Source: a virus. From it: a stretch of DNA of 64,000 bases. Below are positions 57,314 through 64,000 of this stretch, in pieces. Made by a program: the position numbers and the translations under genes. Under the pieces are notes generated by a model that worked only from the letters and a program-made list of their open reading frames with translations, had not been told where the DNA came from and did not search any database. Numbering within the stretch: the first letter of the stretch is position 1; each line of letters opens with the position of its first letter. The stretch covers positions 84,365-148,364 of the IMG/VR virus record IMGVR_UViG_3300032032_000001. One strand, written 5' to 3'.

Positions 57314-57602
57314 GTGTCATATTAGGACGGTTAAATTGAACGGGGACGTATTATACGAAGTTGGGACTAGGCTTAGATTTCGCAAGCCAATAGATATACT
57401 TGTGCTTAAAGGCGATGAACAAGAGACCCATACAATAGAGCCCGGAATTGAGTGTGAGATCGTATCAGTCGGCGAGGAACCAGCTGTAGAAATAACAAGC
57501 GATGCAGTCCTTGGAGTTTTACGCCTCTGGTTATCTCCAGATGTTGATTGGCCAGACTATTTCGATGTAATACAATACAGACACCTTATTGTTGTGAAGT
57601 GA
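57306..57602 (+). CDS. Small beta-rich protein
   Basis: 98 residues from a TTG that overlaps the previous stop. Similar beta-rich style to its upstream neighbour (GTRLRFRKPIDILVLKGDEQ), so the two may be paralogues. No family is recognised. Confidence 0.5.
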   Translation: MSECHIRTVKLNGDVLYEVGTRLRFRKPIDILVLKGDEQETHTIEPGIECEIVSVGEEPAVEITSDAVLGVLRLWLSPDVDWPDYFDVIQYRHLIVVK

Positions 57603-57609
57603 GCCCCTA

Positions 57610-57927
57610 ATGTACCGACCCCTACCCCCATCTGTAACAATCTCAAATTCGGACATACACGGCCTAGGGCTGTTTGCCGCTACAATCATACCCGGGGATG
57701 TGGAGATAGGTATCTCGCATATAAGGGATTCTCGTTTTGAACACGGGTGGATAAGAACCCCATTAGGGGCGTTCTACAATCACTCTGAGGATCCTAACTG
57801 CAAGAAGACGGTTAGCTTTTGTGGTCGCTTTTTATACCTGATAGCGCTTAGGGAGATATCGGCGGGCGAAGAGATCACCGTTAAGTACACGCTATACGAG
57901 CTTAGTGCGCCGCAAGCCACCCCATAA
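57610..57927 (+). CDS. SET-domain protein (lysine methyltransferase-like)
   Basis: 105 residues. The SET core is plain: SDIHGLGLFAATIIPGDVE, then PLGAFYNHSEDPNC with the NHS pseudoknot signature (about 56-69), and LREISAGEEITVKYTLYEL with GEEITxxY (about 86-99). These match the SAM- and lysine-binding parts of SET methyltransferases, although the domain is short and the post-SET Cys are not complete. Such phage SET proteins may methylate host or phage proteins. Its targets are unknown. Confidence 0.85.
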   Translation: MYRPLPPSVTISNSDIHGLGLFAATIIPGDVEIGISHIRDSRFEHGWIRTPLGAFYNHSEDPNCKKTVSFCGRFLYLIALREISAGEEITVKYTLYELSAPQATP

Positions 57928-58108
57928 CAAAACCTCCTACGAGCGCCATAATAACCACCCCTACCCATATGGCCACATTCGACTGTGACTGTTGTGGCGG
58001 CGGGTTGTTTATGATTATCGGCTGGTTACTTCGGGGGATAGCGGTTGGATTCTCGTGACCACACTTCTCACACTCGGTTGTATATACGTTGTGACTCAAC
58101 CAGCACAC
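57902..58108 (-). CDS. Membrane protein with Cys pairs
   Basis: 68 residues from a GTG. An N-terminal CEKCGHENP half zinc knuckle and one C-terminal membrane helix (VAIWVGVVIMALVGGFVMGWL). It ends 26 bases into the SET gene. Start is uncertain. Unknown function. Confidence 0.55.
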   Translation of the reverse strand: MCWLSHNVYTTECEKCGHENPTAIPRSNQPIIINNPPPQQSQSNVAIWVGVVIMALVGGFVMGWLAAH

Positions 58109-58116
58109 CCATACCT

Positions 58117-58140
58117 AAAAAGGAGGGCGCAAGCGCCCCC
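58117..58140 (-). terminator. Intrinsic terminator
   Basis: GGGCG-CAAG-CGCCC hairpin with an A-run on its left, which reads as a T-run in the leftward direction. It closes the minus-strand group that begins with the JAMM-like gene at 59.4 kb. Confidence 0.75.
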
Positions 58141-58150
58141 CCGAAACAGC

Positions 58151-58312
58151 CTAAGCTATTTCAACTAAATCCACCCAGCGGATAATGTCCCCGCCATCCC
58201 TCGCGTCATAGTATTTGATCTTAACGCTGTGGCCAGAGATCTCAATAACCTTAGCGTATTGTCCACCAGGGCCGATTGAATGAACCAGAACTTGATCGCC
58301 AATTTTCATCAT
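58151..58312 (-). CDS. Small KOW/SH3-like protein
   Basis: 53 residues, MMKIGDQVLVHSIGPGGQYA then VKIKYYDARDGGDIIRWVDL, a compact beta barrel-like sequence, with GGAG before the ATG. It overlaps the end of the CCA-adding enzyme gene by four bases. Unknown function. Confidence 0.7.
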   Translation of the reverse strand: MMKIGDQVLVHSIGPGGQYAKVIEISGHSVKIKYYDARDGGDIIRWVDLVEIA

Positions 58313-59085
58313 CTTTTCTCCATTGTGGGTTTAAGCCAAATATCCTTACCAAGGATTTCCTTTTGAAGGTCTTGGTGCACCATTGATCCGAATAGAACCT
58401 GAGATGTTATTACTGAATCATACTTGAGCATCTTGTGCAGTTCTTCGCGAACCCTTTCTCGGCTCACATTCTCCAGAAGGTCGGTAATCTTAAACCCAGC
58501 GTAACTAGGCTCTTGAACCACACCGTCCTGAACAAGTCTGTTCCGATAAAGCATTTTGGACAAATCTTCGCTGAGCGTTAGACCTTTGGTCACAAAGAAC
58601 CTAAGAGCCCGTAGAATTCGAAGTGAGTCTTCCTCGATCCGTTCAGCAGAGTTACCTACACACCGTATGACTCCTTTCTCAATGTCCTTGCGTCCACCGA
58701 ATGGATCAATGACCTCAGCGTAATACCCAACCAAACTCGCCCACCCATCTAGATTCACTGAACGAGCAATAGCATTCATTGTGAAGTCACGACGAGCCAA
58801 GTCATCTTCCAGTGTCCCTGGCTCAACACTGTCAGGATGGCGTCCATCGCTATATGCCCCATCCTTTCGGGCCAGGACAACATCCATGACCTCGTTGTTA
58901 ACAAGGCCGCGAATGGTGAAGAAGTTCGGCGTTACGAGGAACACCTTGTCCATCACATCATTGCTCCACCGAAGAAGCTCTCCCCACCCACCGTCGCATA
59001 CAGCGACATAGTCTCGATCTTTGTTTTCAAGTCCGAGGATCTCATCGCGGATAGATCCGCCCACCTCGTATAGTTGCACTGCCAT
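58309..59085 (-). CDS. tRNA nucleotidyltransferase (CCA-adding enzyme family)
   Basis: 258 residues. VGGSIRDEILGLENKDRDYV (residues 8-27) is the nucleotidyltransferase GGS...R/D-x-D motif. RRDFTMNAIA (about 98-107) and DPFGGRKDIEKGVIRCVGN (about 127-145) with EDSLRILRALRF (about 151-162) are further family motifs. The enzyme adds or repairs the 3'-CCA of tRNA. Full-length relatives have about 400 residues, so the C-terminal body is short. All four tRNAs in the window already encode CCA, so the enzyme would act in repair or on host tRNA. Confidence 0.88.
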   Translation of the reverse strand: MAVQLYEVGGSIRDEILGLENKDRDYVAVCDGGWGELLRWSNDVMDKVFLVTPNFFTIRGLVNNEVMDVVLARKDGAYSDGRHPDSVEPGTLEDDLARRDFTMNAIARSVNLDGWASLVGYYAEVIDPFGGRKDIEKGVIRCVGNSAERIEEDSLRILRALRFFVTKGLTLSEDLSKMLYRNRLVQDGVVQEPSYAGFKITDLLENVSRERVREELHKMLKYDSVITSQVLFGSMVHQDLQKEILGKDIWLKPTMEKR

Positions 59086-59096
59086 ACGGCACTTCC

Positions 59097-59408
59097 TTAG
59101 AAATTGAATGCAAACTTCTCAACCGCCTGAACCTCATCCTGGTCGGTCAATCCGCAGCACATGTTTACATGCGAGTGCCACCAAATGGACAAACCGCTCT
59201 CTTTCTCCCGTTCAATGTGCTCAATAGTCTGGTCTACGTCAGCCCCAGCGTAGTGGTACCCACCGACCGCCCACCAACCACCACCACGGTAATAGATCTT
59301 TGCACCACTACGGTGCATGTTTTCATTCCCATTGAGGATCAGATTATTGCCGCCGAGAACATTTCTCATAACGCTGAAACGCGCTTGGACCTTTACCTGA
59401 GTCTTCAT
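59097..59408 (-). CDS. Short second JAMM/JAB-like protein
   Basis: 103 residues with a strong AAGGAGGAG site. WWHSHVNMCCGLTDQD (about 76-91) gives H78, H80, T88 and D91, the HxH-x7-S/T-x2-D metal motif. The segment is nearly identical to WWHSHVNMD of the 22.5 kb JAMM protein, so the two are paralogues. It lacks the N-terminal glutamate helix context in its usual place and is far shorter than the 333-residue paralogue, so activity is uncertain. Possibly a regulator or a stand-alone peptidase of the same modification. Confidence 0.75.
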   Translation of the reverse strand: MKTQVKVQARFSVMRNVLGGNNLILNGNENMHRSGAKIYYRGGGWWAVGGYHYAGADVDQTIEHIEREKESGLSIWWHSHVNMCCGLTDQDEVQAVEKFAFNF

Positions 59409-59455
59409 AGTCTCCTCCTTGTTGCGTGTTAATTAGATGGTCTTCCATCATAATT

Positions 59456-59466
59456 CTTATACCCAA
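59456..59466 (-). promoter_or_regulatory. Extended -10 promoter TTGGGTATAAG
   Basis: Leftward element 48 bases before the JAMM-like gene start. Same form as at 62515 and, with TATAAT, at 26579. Confidence 0.6.
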
Positions 59467-59656
59467 CACGCACATCGGTATTGCGAGTATTACAGACTAA
59501 TAAATAAGTACAGATTGTATATCATAGTACGTCGTCACACACCAAATATCAGGTTAGACTAAAAGTGCGAATTTATGCTCTAATAGACCTACGACCCCTC
59601 TGTCAGTACGCGCTATCATTCGTATTGGCGGATTTATTTTTTGGTGTTTTTTATTA

Positions 59657-59731
59657 CCGATTTCACACGTAATATTAGTAGTAGGCGATCACTAGGTCTA
59701 GCGATGGGCGCTATATCGAGTGTGAAACCGG
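59657..59731. promoter_or_regulatory. 12-bp inverted repeat upstream of the fibre-like gene
   Basis: CCGATTTCACAC at 59657-59668 and GTGTGAAACCGG at 59720-59731 are inverted repeats with one mismatch, 51 bases apart, in the leader of the gene at 59763. They could form an operator pair or a long RNA stem. The rest of the 59409-59762 gap is AT-rich and without genes. Confidence 0.5.
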
Positions 59732-59762
59732 TGACTTAACATACCATTGAAGGAGGTAAACT

Positions 59763-61661
59763 ATGTCACACAAAGTAAAAATAGAGTCTGCACAGATTCA
59801 TGAAGCGGTCGAGAAGGACCTCGGACTTGATATTGGGCAGGCAGAACTTAGGAAGGGGCTAAAGGCCGCAGCAGATGAACTGTCGCGAGCCGAAAAGAAC
59901 CTTAAAGACATTGCTGCTAAGGCCCGTACGGACTTTGAAGCGGCAGATAAGCGTATTGAGGATGAGTCCAAGCAACGCGACTCGGCTCTTGGAGATAGGG
60001 TCGATGGTCTATCTAAGGATATCACCGCGAGGCTTTCCAAGCTTCAGATGTCTTTTATTAGTCCAATTTCGGGTATCTACACTACTCAGGCTGCTGCGGA
60101 TTCCGCAACCGAACCTGGGGAGATGGCTGCTGTTTCAGGCAGCCCTGTTGAGGGTGACCCGTTTGCCAGCTTCGCAGGATCCATTCTGGTTCGTGTCGAG
60201 GGCAGCGGAGACGCTGTAGGTAGTTGGAGTGTAGCCACTGATACCAATGGGGAGTCTCTCGCTAGAGAAGGCACTGTCGCTCTAAACAGAGATACTGATG
60301 ACTTGTGTATGTGGACGGACTTCTCCGGTGCGATGGCCCCTATGGGATCGTTCCTAGAGGATTCATTATGCAGCGCCGAGGAAGCACGCAGCAACTTCAA
60401 AAACCTAAGAGGTAAGATTGAAGATGAGGCTGAATCTCGAATCAACACTGACGAAAAGCTTTCCATTCGTATCTCCGAAGCCATTGAGGCTCTCGAAGCG
60501 TATTCTGATGCAGCGGATGCTGCTCAGTCAGTAGAGCTTAGTTCTGAGTACACGTCCCTTTTCGAAGAGGCGAAACATGCACTGGCTGCGCACACCAAGC
60601 AACAGGCTGCGCTCAACGCTGCTATGCAGAGCGGTATTTCCAAAAATACTAGTGCGGTTCAGGACGTTGATAGAAATCTGCGTGCGGCTGAGAAGTATCT
60701 TCAACAGAAGATCGCTGAGACCGAGGTTCGTGCACAGCAGCAGAATGATCTTTTAGAGACGAGAGTCACTGAAAGCGTTAATTCTGCTGACGCTCTCTTA
60801 GGAAAGCGTATCGATGAGTTATCCCGAGCTACTGCGAAGGTTGACGCACGTCATGATGCGGAGATTGCTGAGGAAGGTGCGACTCGTGCGAATGAGGACA
60901 AGCGTATTGAAGCGCAATTGGCCAGCGCGGCCAAAAGCTTAGAGACGCTTATCGTTACCACAAACAGTGAGCAGGATGTGGCCACGGAAGCGCTTGCTGC
61001 GCAACTTCGTGCTGAATCCAATGCTGCTGATGCGGCGCATGACAAGAAGCTTGATCAAAACAAGAATGCCATCGAGGATGAGCAGTATAAAAGGGAGTTC
61101 GAAGACAAGAATATCAGAAGTGATATTAAATACCATGAGTATGAGAATCAGAGAATGTTTCAAATGCTCATGGCTATGGCTGAGGAGCGTTTTGCGGACC
61201 TGGAGACTAAGCTGTTTAGTTGGTCTACTGTTCCGGGAGACGATGACTTCTCGGTTGATTTCTATGAGACCGGTAACGTTGGGAACTTCGTTGTTGGATC
61301 TTTGACGAAAGATATCTACGTCAATCTTCCTGAGGAGGGGCGAGTCCATGACAAGCCTGATCCATATGCGTACACCCCAGAGTTGGTCCATGGTGATGAT
61401 GGAGAATACTCGGTAAAGGGTGGGCTTAAGTCTGATATGACTCAGGCTTTCTCGAAGGTTGCGATTGAGGATTGGGAACCAACCATGGTCAGATGTGATC
61501 TTGAGGGTGAAACCGTCAAGGTTAAGATCAGTGAAACCAATGGTTTCCAGGTCACCGTCAGGGCCAAGTGCATGATCGACGGGAAGCAGGGATATGTATT
61601 ACCTGTATCCGGCGGCTCGGTTGAGTTCGTGTACACGGCTGGTGAGTGGAAGATCCGTTAA
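59763..61661 (+). CDS. Long coiled-coil fibre-like virion protein
   Basis: 632 residues with AAGGAGG. Residues 20-100 and 220-490 form long charged, Ala-rich coiled coils; about 105-205 is a small beta domain (ISPISGIYTTQAAADSATEP); the last 130 residues form a beta-rich head (FYETGNVGNFVVGSLTKDIY; VKVKISETNGFQVTVRAKC). This is the layout of a tail fibre, whisker or surface-exposed fibritin. It stands alone between a long leader and a strong terminator, so expression may be high and separately controlled. No host-binding domain is identifiable. Confidence 0.7.
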   Translation: MSHKVKIESAQIHEAVEKDLGLDIGQAELRKGLKAAADELSRAEKNLKDIAAKARTDFEAADKRIEDESKQRDSALGDRVDGLSKDITARLSKLQMSFISPISGIYTTQAAADSATEPGEMAAVSGSPVEGDPFASFAGSILVRVEGSGDAVGSWSVATDTNGESLAREGTVALNRDTDDLCMWTDFSGAMAPMGSFLEDSLCSAEEARSNFKNLRGKIEDEAESRINTDEKLSIRISEAIEALEAYSDAADAAQSVELSSEYTSLFEEAKHALAAHTKQQAALNAAMQSGISKNTSAVQDVDRNLRAAEKYLQQKIAETEVRAQQQNDLLETRVTESVNSADALLGKRIDELSRATAKVDARHDAEIAEEGATRANEDKRIEAQLASAAKSLETLIVTTNSEQDVATEALAAQLRAESNAADAAHDKKLDQNKNAIEDEQYKREFEDKNIRSDIKYHEYENQRMFQMLMAMAEERFADLETKLFSWSTVPGDDDFSVDFYETGNVGNFVVGSLTKDIYVNLPEEGRVHDKPDPYAYTPELVHGDDGEYSVKGGLKSDMTQAFSKVAIEDWEPTMVRCDLEGETVKVKISETNGFQVTVRAKCMIDGKQGYVLPVSGGSVEFVYTAGEWKIR

Positions 61662-61686
61662 TCTCTAACTAAAGGTTTTTACCTTA

Positions 61687-61717
61687 ACGGGGTGGCTTCG
61701 GCTGCCCCGTTTTTTTA
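61687..61717 (+). terminator. UUCG hairpin terminator
   Basis: ACGGGGTGGC-TTCG-GCTGCCCCGT followed by T8. It has the same loop-proximal TGGCTTCGGCTG as the hairpin after the capsid gene. Confidence 0.92.
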
Positions 61718-61727
61718 TGTACTACGT

Positions 61728-61760
61728 AAAAAAAGGCCAGGGGGATTTCTCCCCCCGACC
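61728..61760 (-). terminator. Intrinsic terminator (leftward)
   Basis: Leftward GGTCGGGGGG...CCCCCTGGCC stem and a T7 run (A7 on plus strand). It ends the minus-strand unit from 62.5 kb. Confidence 0.85.
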
Positions 61761-61837
61761 TCCGGTAGAATAAACGGCGTTCTTTATAAGCAGCATTACC
61801 CGCTCACCGCTCAGTCCGTCCTACCTACCTGCTGCTT

Positions 61838-61957
61838 TCACATGCAGAACATCAAAACCGTGAAAACATACAAAGAACACATGAGAAAGAAAGCGCCGCC
61901 GAGTTCTTGCCAGAACGTCTTCGGATCCTCCTTGTAGAGTTCAATGAGTTCTTTCAT
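61838..61957 (-). CDS. Mini membrane protein
   Basis: 39 residues (MKELIELYKEDPKTFWQELG) ending in a membrane helix (AFFLMCSLYVFTVLMF). GGGAG precedes the ATG. It starts one base before the stop of the upstream gene's neighbour region. Function unknown. Confidence 0.55.
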   Translation of the reverse strand: MKELIELYKEDPKTFWQELGGAFFLMCSLYVFTVLMFCM

Positions 61958-61958
61958 T

Positions 61959-62459
61959 TTAATCGCTCCCATTTTCCAGAGATGAAGGACGGAGGTAAGC
62001 TCCTGCCAAATCATCTTGTCCATCAGCGACCAGTGCGTGCTCTTTCCAGAACGCAACACAGTCCGCGTACTCTTTAGTTTCACGTGCGTCCCAAGGCTCG
62101 CGAGGGCTGGATGATCCTGCACGAGTACCGTACATAGTGAAGCAGGCCCCTCCGCGTAAGCCGATAACAACGAGGTTGCGGGCTTCTCGATTAGGCCTAC
62201 GCACCAATCGGGATGGGCCTCGCCGGTTACCGCGTTGCTCGTAGAACACATCGTCCTCATTAACCGGCTCGTCGCCAGCGGAAGGACCATAAAGCCCACA
62301 GGGGACAGAACCGAGATTCTCGGGGAGGGTCACGACTTCGAGAATGAAAGACTCGGGTGCGCGATCAAGAAGAGGGGGAAAGTTTTGGATGTACGCGGTC
62401 TGTTCTTCAGATAGACCGTGATCATCATGAGCAACGTGGGTGAATACAGTGTTCGACAT
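61959..62459 (-). CDS. Unknown phage protein
   Basis: 166 residues with AGGAGG. Starts MSNTVFTHVAHDDHGLSEEQ and contains FPPLLDRAPESFILEVVTL, PNREARNLVVIGLRGGACF and a charged end. No family is assigned. Own promoter at 62515. Confidence 0.65.
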   Translation of the reverse strand: MSNTVFTHVAHDDHGLSEEQTAYIQNFPPLLDRAPESFILEVVTLPENLGSVPCGLYGPSAGDEPVNEDDVFYEQRGNRRGPSRLVRRPNREARNLVVIGLRGGACFTMYGTRAGSSSPREPWDARETKEYADCVAFWKEHALVADGQDDLAGAYLRPSSLENGSD

Positions 62460-62514
62460 AATGGCCTCCTATAGCCGGGTTGTGATTAGTAAGGAAGATT
62501 TCCCTTACATAATA

Positions 62515-62525
62515 CTTATACCCAA
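62515..62525 (-). promoter_or_regulatory. Extended -10 promoter TTGGGTATAAG
   Basis: Leftward TTGGGTATAAG 56 bases before the start at 62459, as at 59456. Confidence 0.6.
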
Positions 62526-62542
62526 GCAATGGGCCAGTTTTG

Positions 62543-62707
62543 CTACCGCTTCTTGTCTTCCCACATCTCCAGAAGAGTACGACACAGATGGGTTATGATA
62601 GCGTTCTGGTCTGAGTTCATTATGTTAAAGCTTCGAGTGCTGGCCTTGCTGAGCCACTCCTCAACTGTTTTCTTATCTAGTTTCTTTTTAGGAACAGGCC
62701 CTGACAT
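62543..62707 (-). CDS. Small basic protein
   Basis: 54 residues from the ATG at 62707 (AAGGA site); a GTG at 62734 would add nine residues. Basic N-terminus (SGPVPKKKLDKKTVEEWLSK) and a helical body. Unknown. Confidence 0.5.
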   Translation of the reverse strand: MSGPVPKKKLDKKTVEEWLSKASTRSFNIMNSDQNAIITHLCRTLLEMWEDKKR

Positions 62708-62773
62708 CAGCATATCCTTGTTAAAGGCATACACTATTATTACAGCGTAATAGGGGGCAGTCGAATACCACGT

Positions 62774-62804
62774 AAAAAAAGGGGGACGTAGCGCCCCCCT
62801 TTTT
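62774..62804. terminator. Bidirectional terminator
   Basis: A7-GGGGG-ACGTAGCG-CCCCCC-T5, close to the stop of the leftward gene at 62807. Works in both directions. Confidence 0.85.
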
Positions 62805-62806
62805 AA

Positions 62807-63331
62807 CTAATACTTACTCTTAACAATGTTTCGACGACGAACATAGAAGGTCGGACTCACGGGTACGGGCTTGGTGCTGATGATGCAGTAGCCATAACCT
62901 AAGTCACAAATCTTCCCTTCGACACCCATCAAGGCCTGCGTCTTCTGCGCGGTGCTGTGGGTGACCACTCCGACAGAGTCCTTCTTAGGCGTCGCTACAC
63001 CTCCAGGGCCTCCGTACCAAAAGTCGGCTGAGATTTTCGCCCAACCATCGTTTTCCAGAGAGCGCCACATATCCATGGCCCTGTCCATACTTCGCGTAGT
63101 TTTCCTTGAGGGGGCAATGCTCCCGCCCTGCGTAAGGATTAAGACAGTCCTGTTTGCCTGGATCACGAAAAGGTACACGAAAGGCTGACCCTTAGATTTG
63201 TCAGCGTCGTCACTCATAAGGTTTCTACAGACTTGCTCGCCAATTCTTGACGGGTCTACAATTAGTTGAGCCTTGTCAACCATAGTTAAATTGAACGTTG
63301 TTGGTTTTGGTCTAGGCTCAATAATTTCCAT
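62807..63331 (-). CDS. Unknown protein with TSHI-like Gly loop
   Basis: 174 residues from the ATG at 63331 (AGGAGG site). Contains PFVYLFVIQANRTVLILTQGG and KISADFWYGGPGGVATPKKD. Mixed alpha/beta. A longer frame to 63412 has no ribosome site. No family is recognised. Confidence 0.6.
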   Translation of the reverse strand: MEIIEPRPKPTTFNLTMVDKAQLIVDPSRIGEQVCRNLMSDDADKSKGQPFVYLFVIQANRTVLILTQGGSIAPSRKTTRSMDRAMDMWRSLENDGWAKISADFWYGGPGGVATPKKDSVGVVTHSTAQKTQALMGVEGKICDLGYGYCIISTKPVPVSPTFYVRRRNIVKSKY

Positions 63332-63482
63332 CAGCCTCGCCTCCTTTGTGTTTTTGTTTTCTACTTCTACCTTTAAGGAGGTCGTGCGTTCGCGTGTGAT
63401 GCTTGCCAGCATAGCTGCCAGTTCTCAAGGCCAACCCTAGGCTGGCCAAATTACGCTTCGTTACCTCCTTCTTTTTCCTCAT
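63318..63482 (-). CDS. Small basic protein
   Basis: 54 residues from the ATG at 63482 (GAGG site): RNLASLGLALRTGSYAGKHH then TRTHDLLKGRSRKQKHKGG, strongly basic. It overlaps the gene at 63331 and the zinc-ribbon gene. Composition fits a nucleic-acid binding peptide. Coding status is uncertain. Confidence 0.4.
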   Translation of the reverse strand: MRKKKEVTKRNLASLGLALRTGSYAGKHHTRTHDLLKGRSRKQKHKGGEADGNY

Positions 63483-63654
63483 TTTCCTCATCACGCCATC
63501 CTCCATCGCAGTGCAGCCTTATTTCACAATAAGTGCACGCCTTACACCAGTCACCCGGCTTTGTTGTTATGATGTATTTAACTTCGTCAGTTGTTCCGCA
63601 TCCGGAACAGGACAGATTCTTATTCTCCCAATCAGCAATGTAATCCAAGAACAT
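63451..63654 (-). CDS. Zinc-ribbon protein
   Basis: 67 residues. CSGC (16-19), then CKACTYC and a further HCD give the cysteines of a compact zinc ribbon. Acidic C-terminus (EENEEKEGGNEA). May bind nucleic acid or a protein partner. Confidence 0.6.
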   Translation of the reverse strand: MFLDYIADWENKNLSCSGCGTTDEVKYIITTKPGDWCKACTYCEIRLHCDGGWRDEENEEKEGGNEA

Positions 63655-63701
63655 ATTAGTAGACCTTCCTCACAGTAATACTCCTCCGATACTATATAAG
63701 C

Positions 63702-64000
63702 ATGAAGAAGTCTTTTGTATTAACTCTCATCTTGGCATCACTGACAGCAGGTTGTTGCAGCTTGAGCGGATGCAATAGCACTAAAGGCACCAAGGTCGCG
63801 GAACCGCTCATATGCCAATGGACAATTATTACCATGCAGCATGGTGTGTCCGTAGTGCCTGATGGTAATCCTGCGAAAAAGAGTGTAGAAGAGTTACTAG
63901 AGTCCGGAGTTGGATTTCAACGTAAAGTGGACCGGGAGATTAACTGTAGACCATACGGGGACCCCCCAGGAGGCGTAATTACTACACCGCCGGGAGCACC
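63702..64000 (+). CDS. Lipoprotein, cut by the window end
   Basis: At least 99 residues and still open at the right edge. A lipoprotein signal (MKKSFVLTLILASLTAGC) with lipobox LTAGC gives a mature protein anchored by Cys18. The mature part is Pro/Gly/Cys rich (YGDPPGGVITTPPG). No ribosome site is visible: the ATG lies two bases after CTATATAAG, so translation may be leaderless or the start may be elsewhere. Function unknown. Confidence 0.6.
   Translation, partial: MKKSFVLTLILASLTAGCCSLSGCNSTKGTKVAEPLICQWTIITMQHGVSVVPDGNPAKKSVEELLESGVGFQRKVDREINCRPYGDPPGGVITTPPGA

Noticed and set aside
1-64000. CRISPR arrays and insertion sequences
   Set aside because: No evenly spaced direct repeats with unique spacers and no transposase or terminal inverted repeats were seen. 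The only HNH gene is fused to the AcrVA2-like domain.

Overview
The window is a piece of a large tailed-phage genome, most likely a jumbo myophage recovered from an environmental sample. A contractile-tail sheath, a tail-tube candidate, a major capsid candidate, an endolysin and a frameshifted tail-chaperone pair show the virion type. Four tRNA genes, a CCA-adding enzyme, a class II ribonucleotide reductase and dozens of small phage-type proteins fit a large genome. The host cannot be read directly. A 710-residue lipoprotein with six MopE-type Asp/Cys repeats and a von Willebrand A domain is in the style of Myxococcota and related Gram-negative predators or soil and aquatic bacteria, so such a host is a reasonable inference.

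Layout. 1-13.8 kb (+): head and tail structural genes, including the capsid protein, neck proteins, a giant 1450-residue sheath, a tube candidate and Lys/Pro-rich basic proteins. 13.8-14.7 kb (-): two membrane/coiled-coil proteins. 14.7-19.5 kb (-): a tightly overlapping operon of DUF1257 (Ycf35-like), a small radical-SAM activase, an unknown gene, DUF2997, a RecA-fold ATPase, a Ycf46-like AAA+ ATPase and a ParB-like protein. 19.6-21.0 kb: two mirror-image clusters of three TGACA-N10-TGTCA sites flanking a coiled-coil gene. 21.1-25.5 kb (-): a ubiquitin-like conjugation cassette containing an E1-like adenylating enzyme, a JAMM/JAB peptidase, an E2-like protein with a Cys-rich tail, and a beta-grasp modifier ending in Gly-Gly-Ile. 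25.5-32.7 kb (-): a lytic transglycosylase, small accessory genes, tRNA-Arg, tRNA-Lys, tRNA-Leu and a strange tRNA-Ile, plus two candidate structured RNAs. 33-42 kb: ribonucleotide reductase, metallophosphoesterase, ART-like protein and an AcrVA2-like protein fused to an HNH nuclease. 42-46.3 kb (-): a run of small accessory genes. 46.4-53 kb (+): HD phosphohydrolase, amidase endolysin, tail assembly chaperone with a -1 frameshift site and further unknowns. 53-64 kb: mixed strands, with the MopE/vWA lipoprotein, a SET-domain protein, the CCA-adding enzyme, a second short JAMM protein, a long coiled-coil fibre-like protein and a lipoprotein cut by the window end.

The most exciting part is 14.7-25.5 kb. 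It combines a complete-looking ubiquitin-like pathway (modifier, E1, E2, deconjugating peptidase) with ParB, AAA+ and RecA-type ATPases on one strand, with apparent operator arrays and internal terminators. A terminator right after the modifier gene would let the modifier be made in excess over its enzymes. A second, truncated JAMM protein lies 35 kb away. What the pathway modifies, a virion protein, a host protein or a phage replication factor, cannot be told from sequence.

Expression signals repeat through the window. Short extended -10 elements of the type TGGTATAAG precede several transcription units, and G/C-rich hairpins, many readable in both directions, close them. Most genes have clear Shine-Dalgarno sequences, which I used to choose starts.
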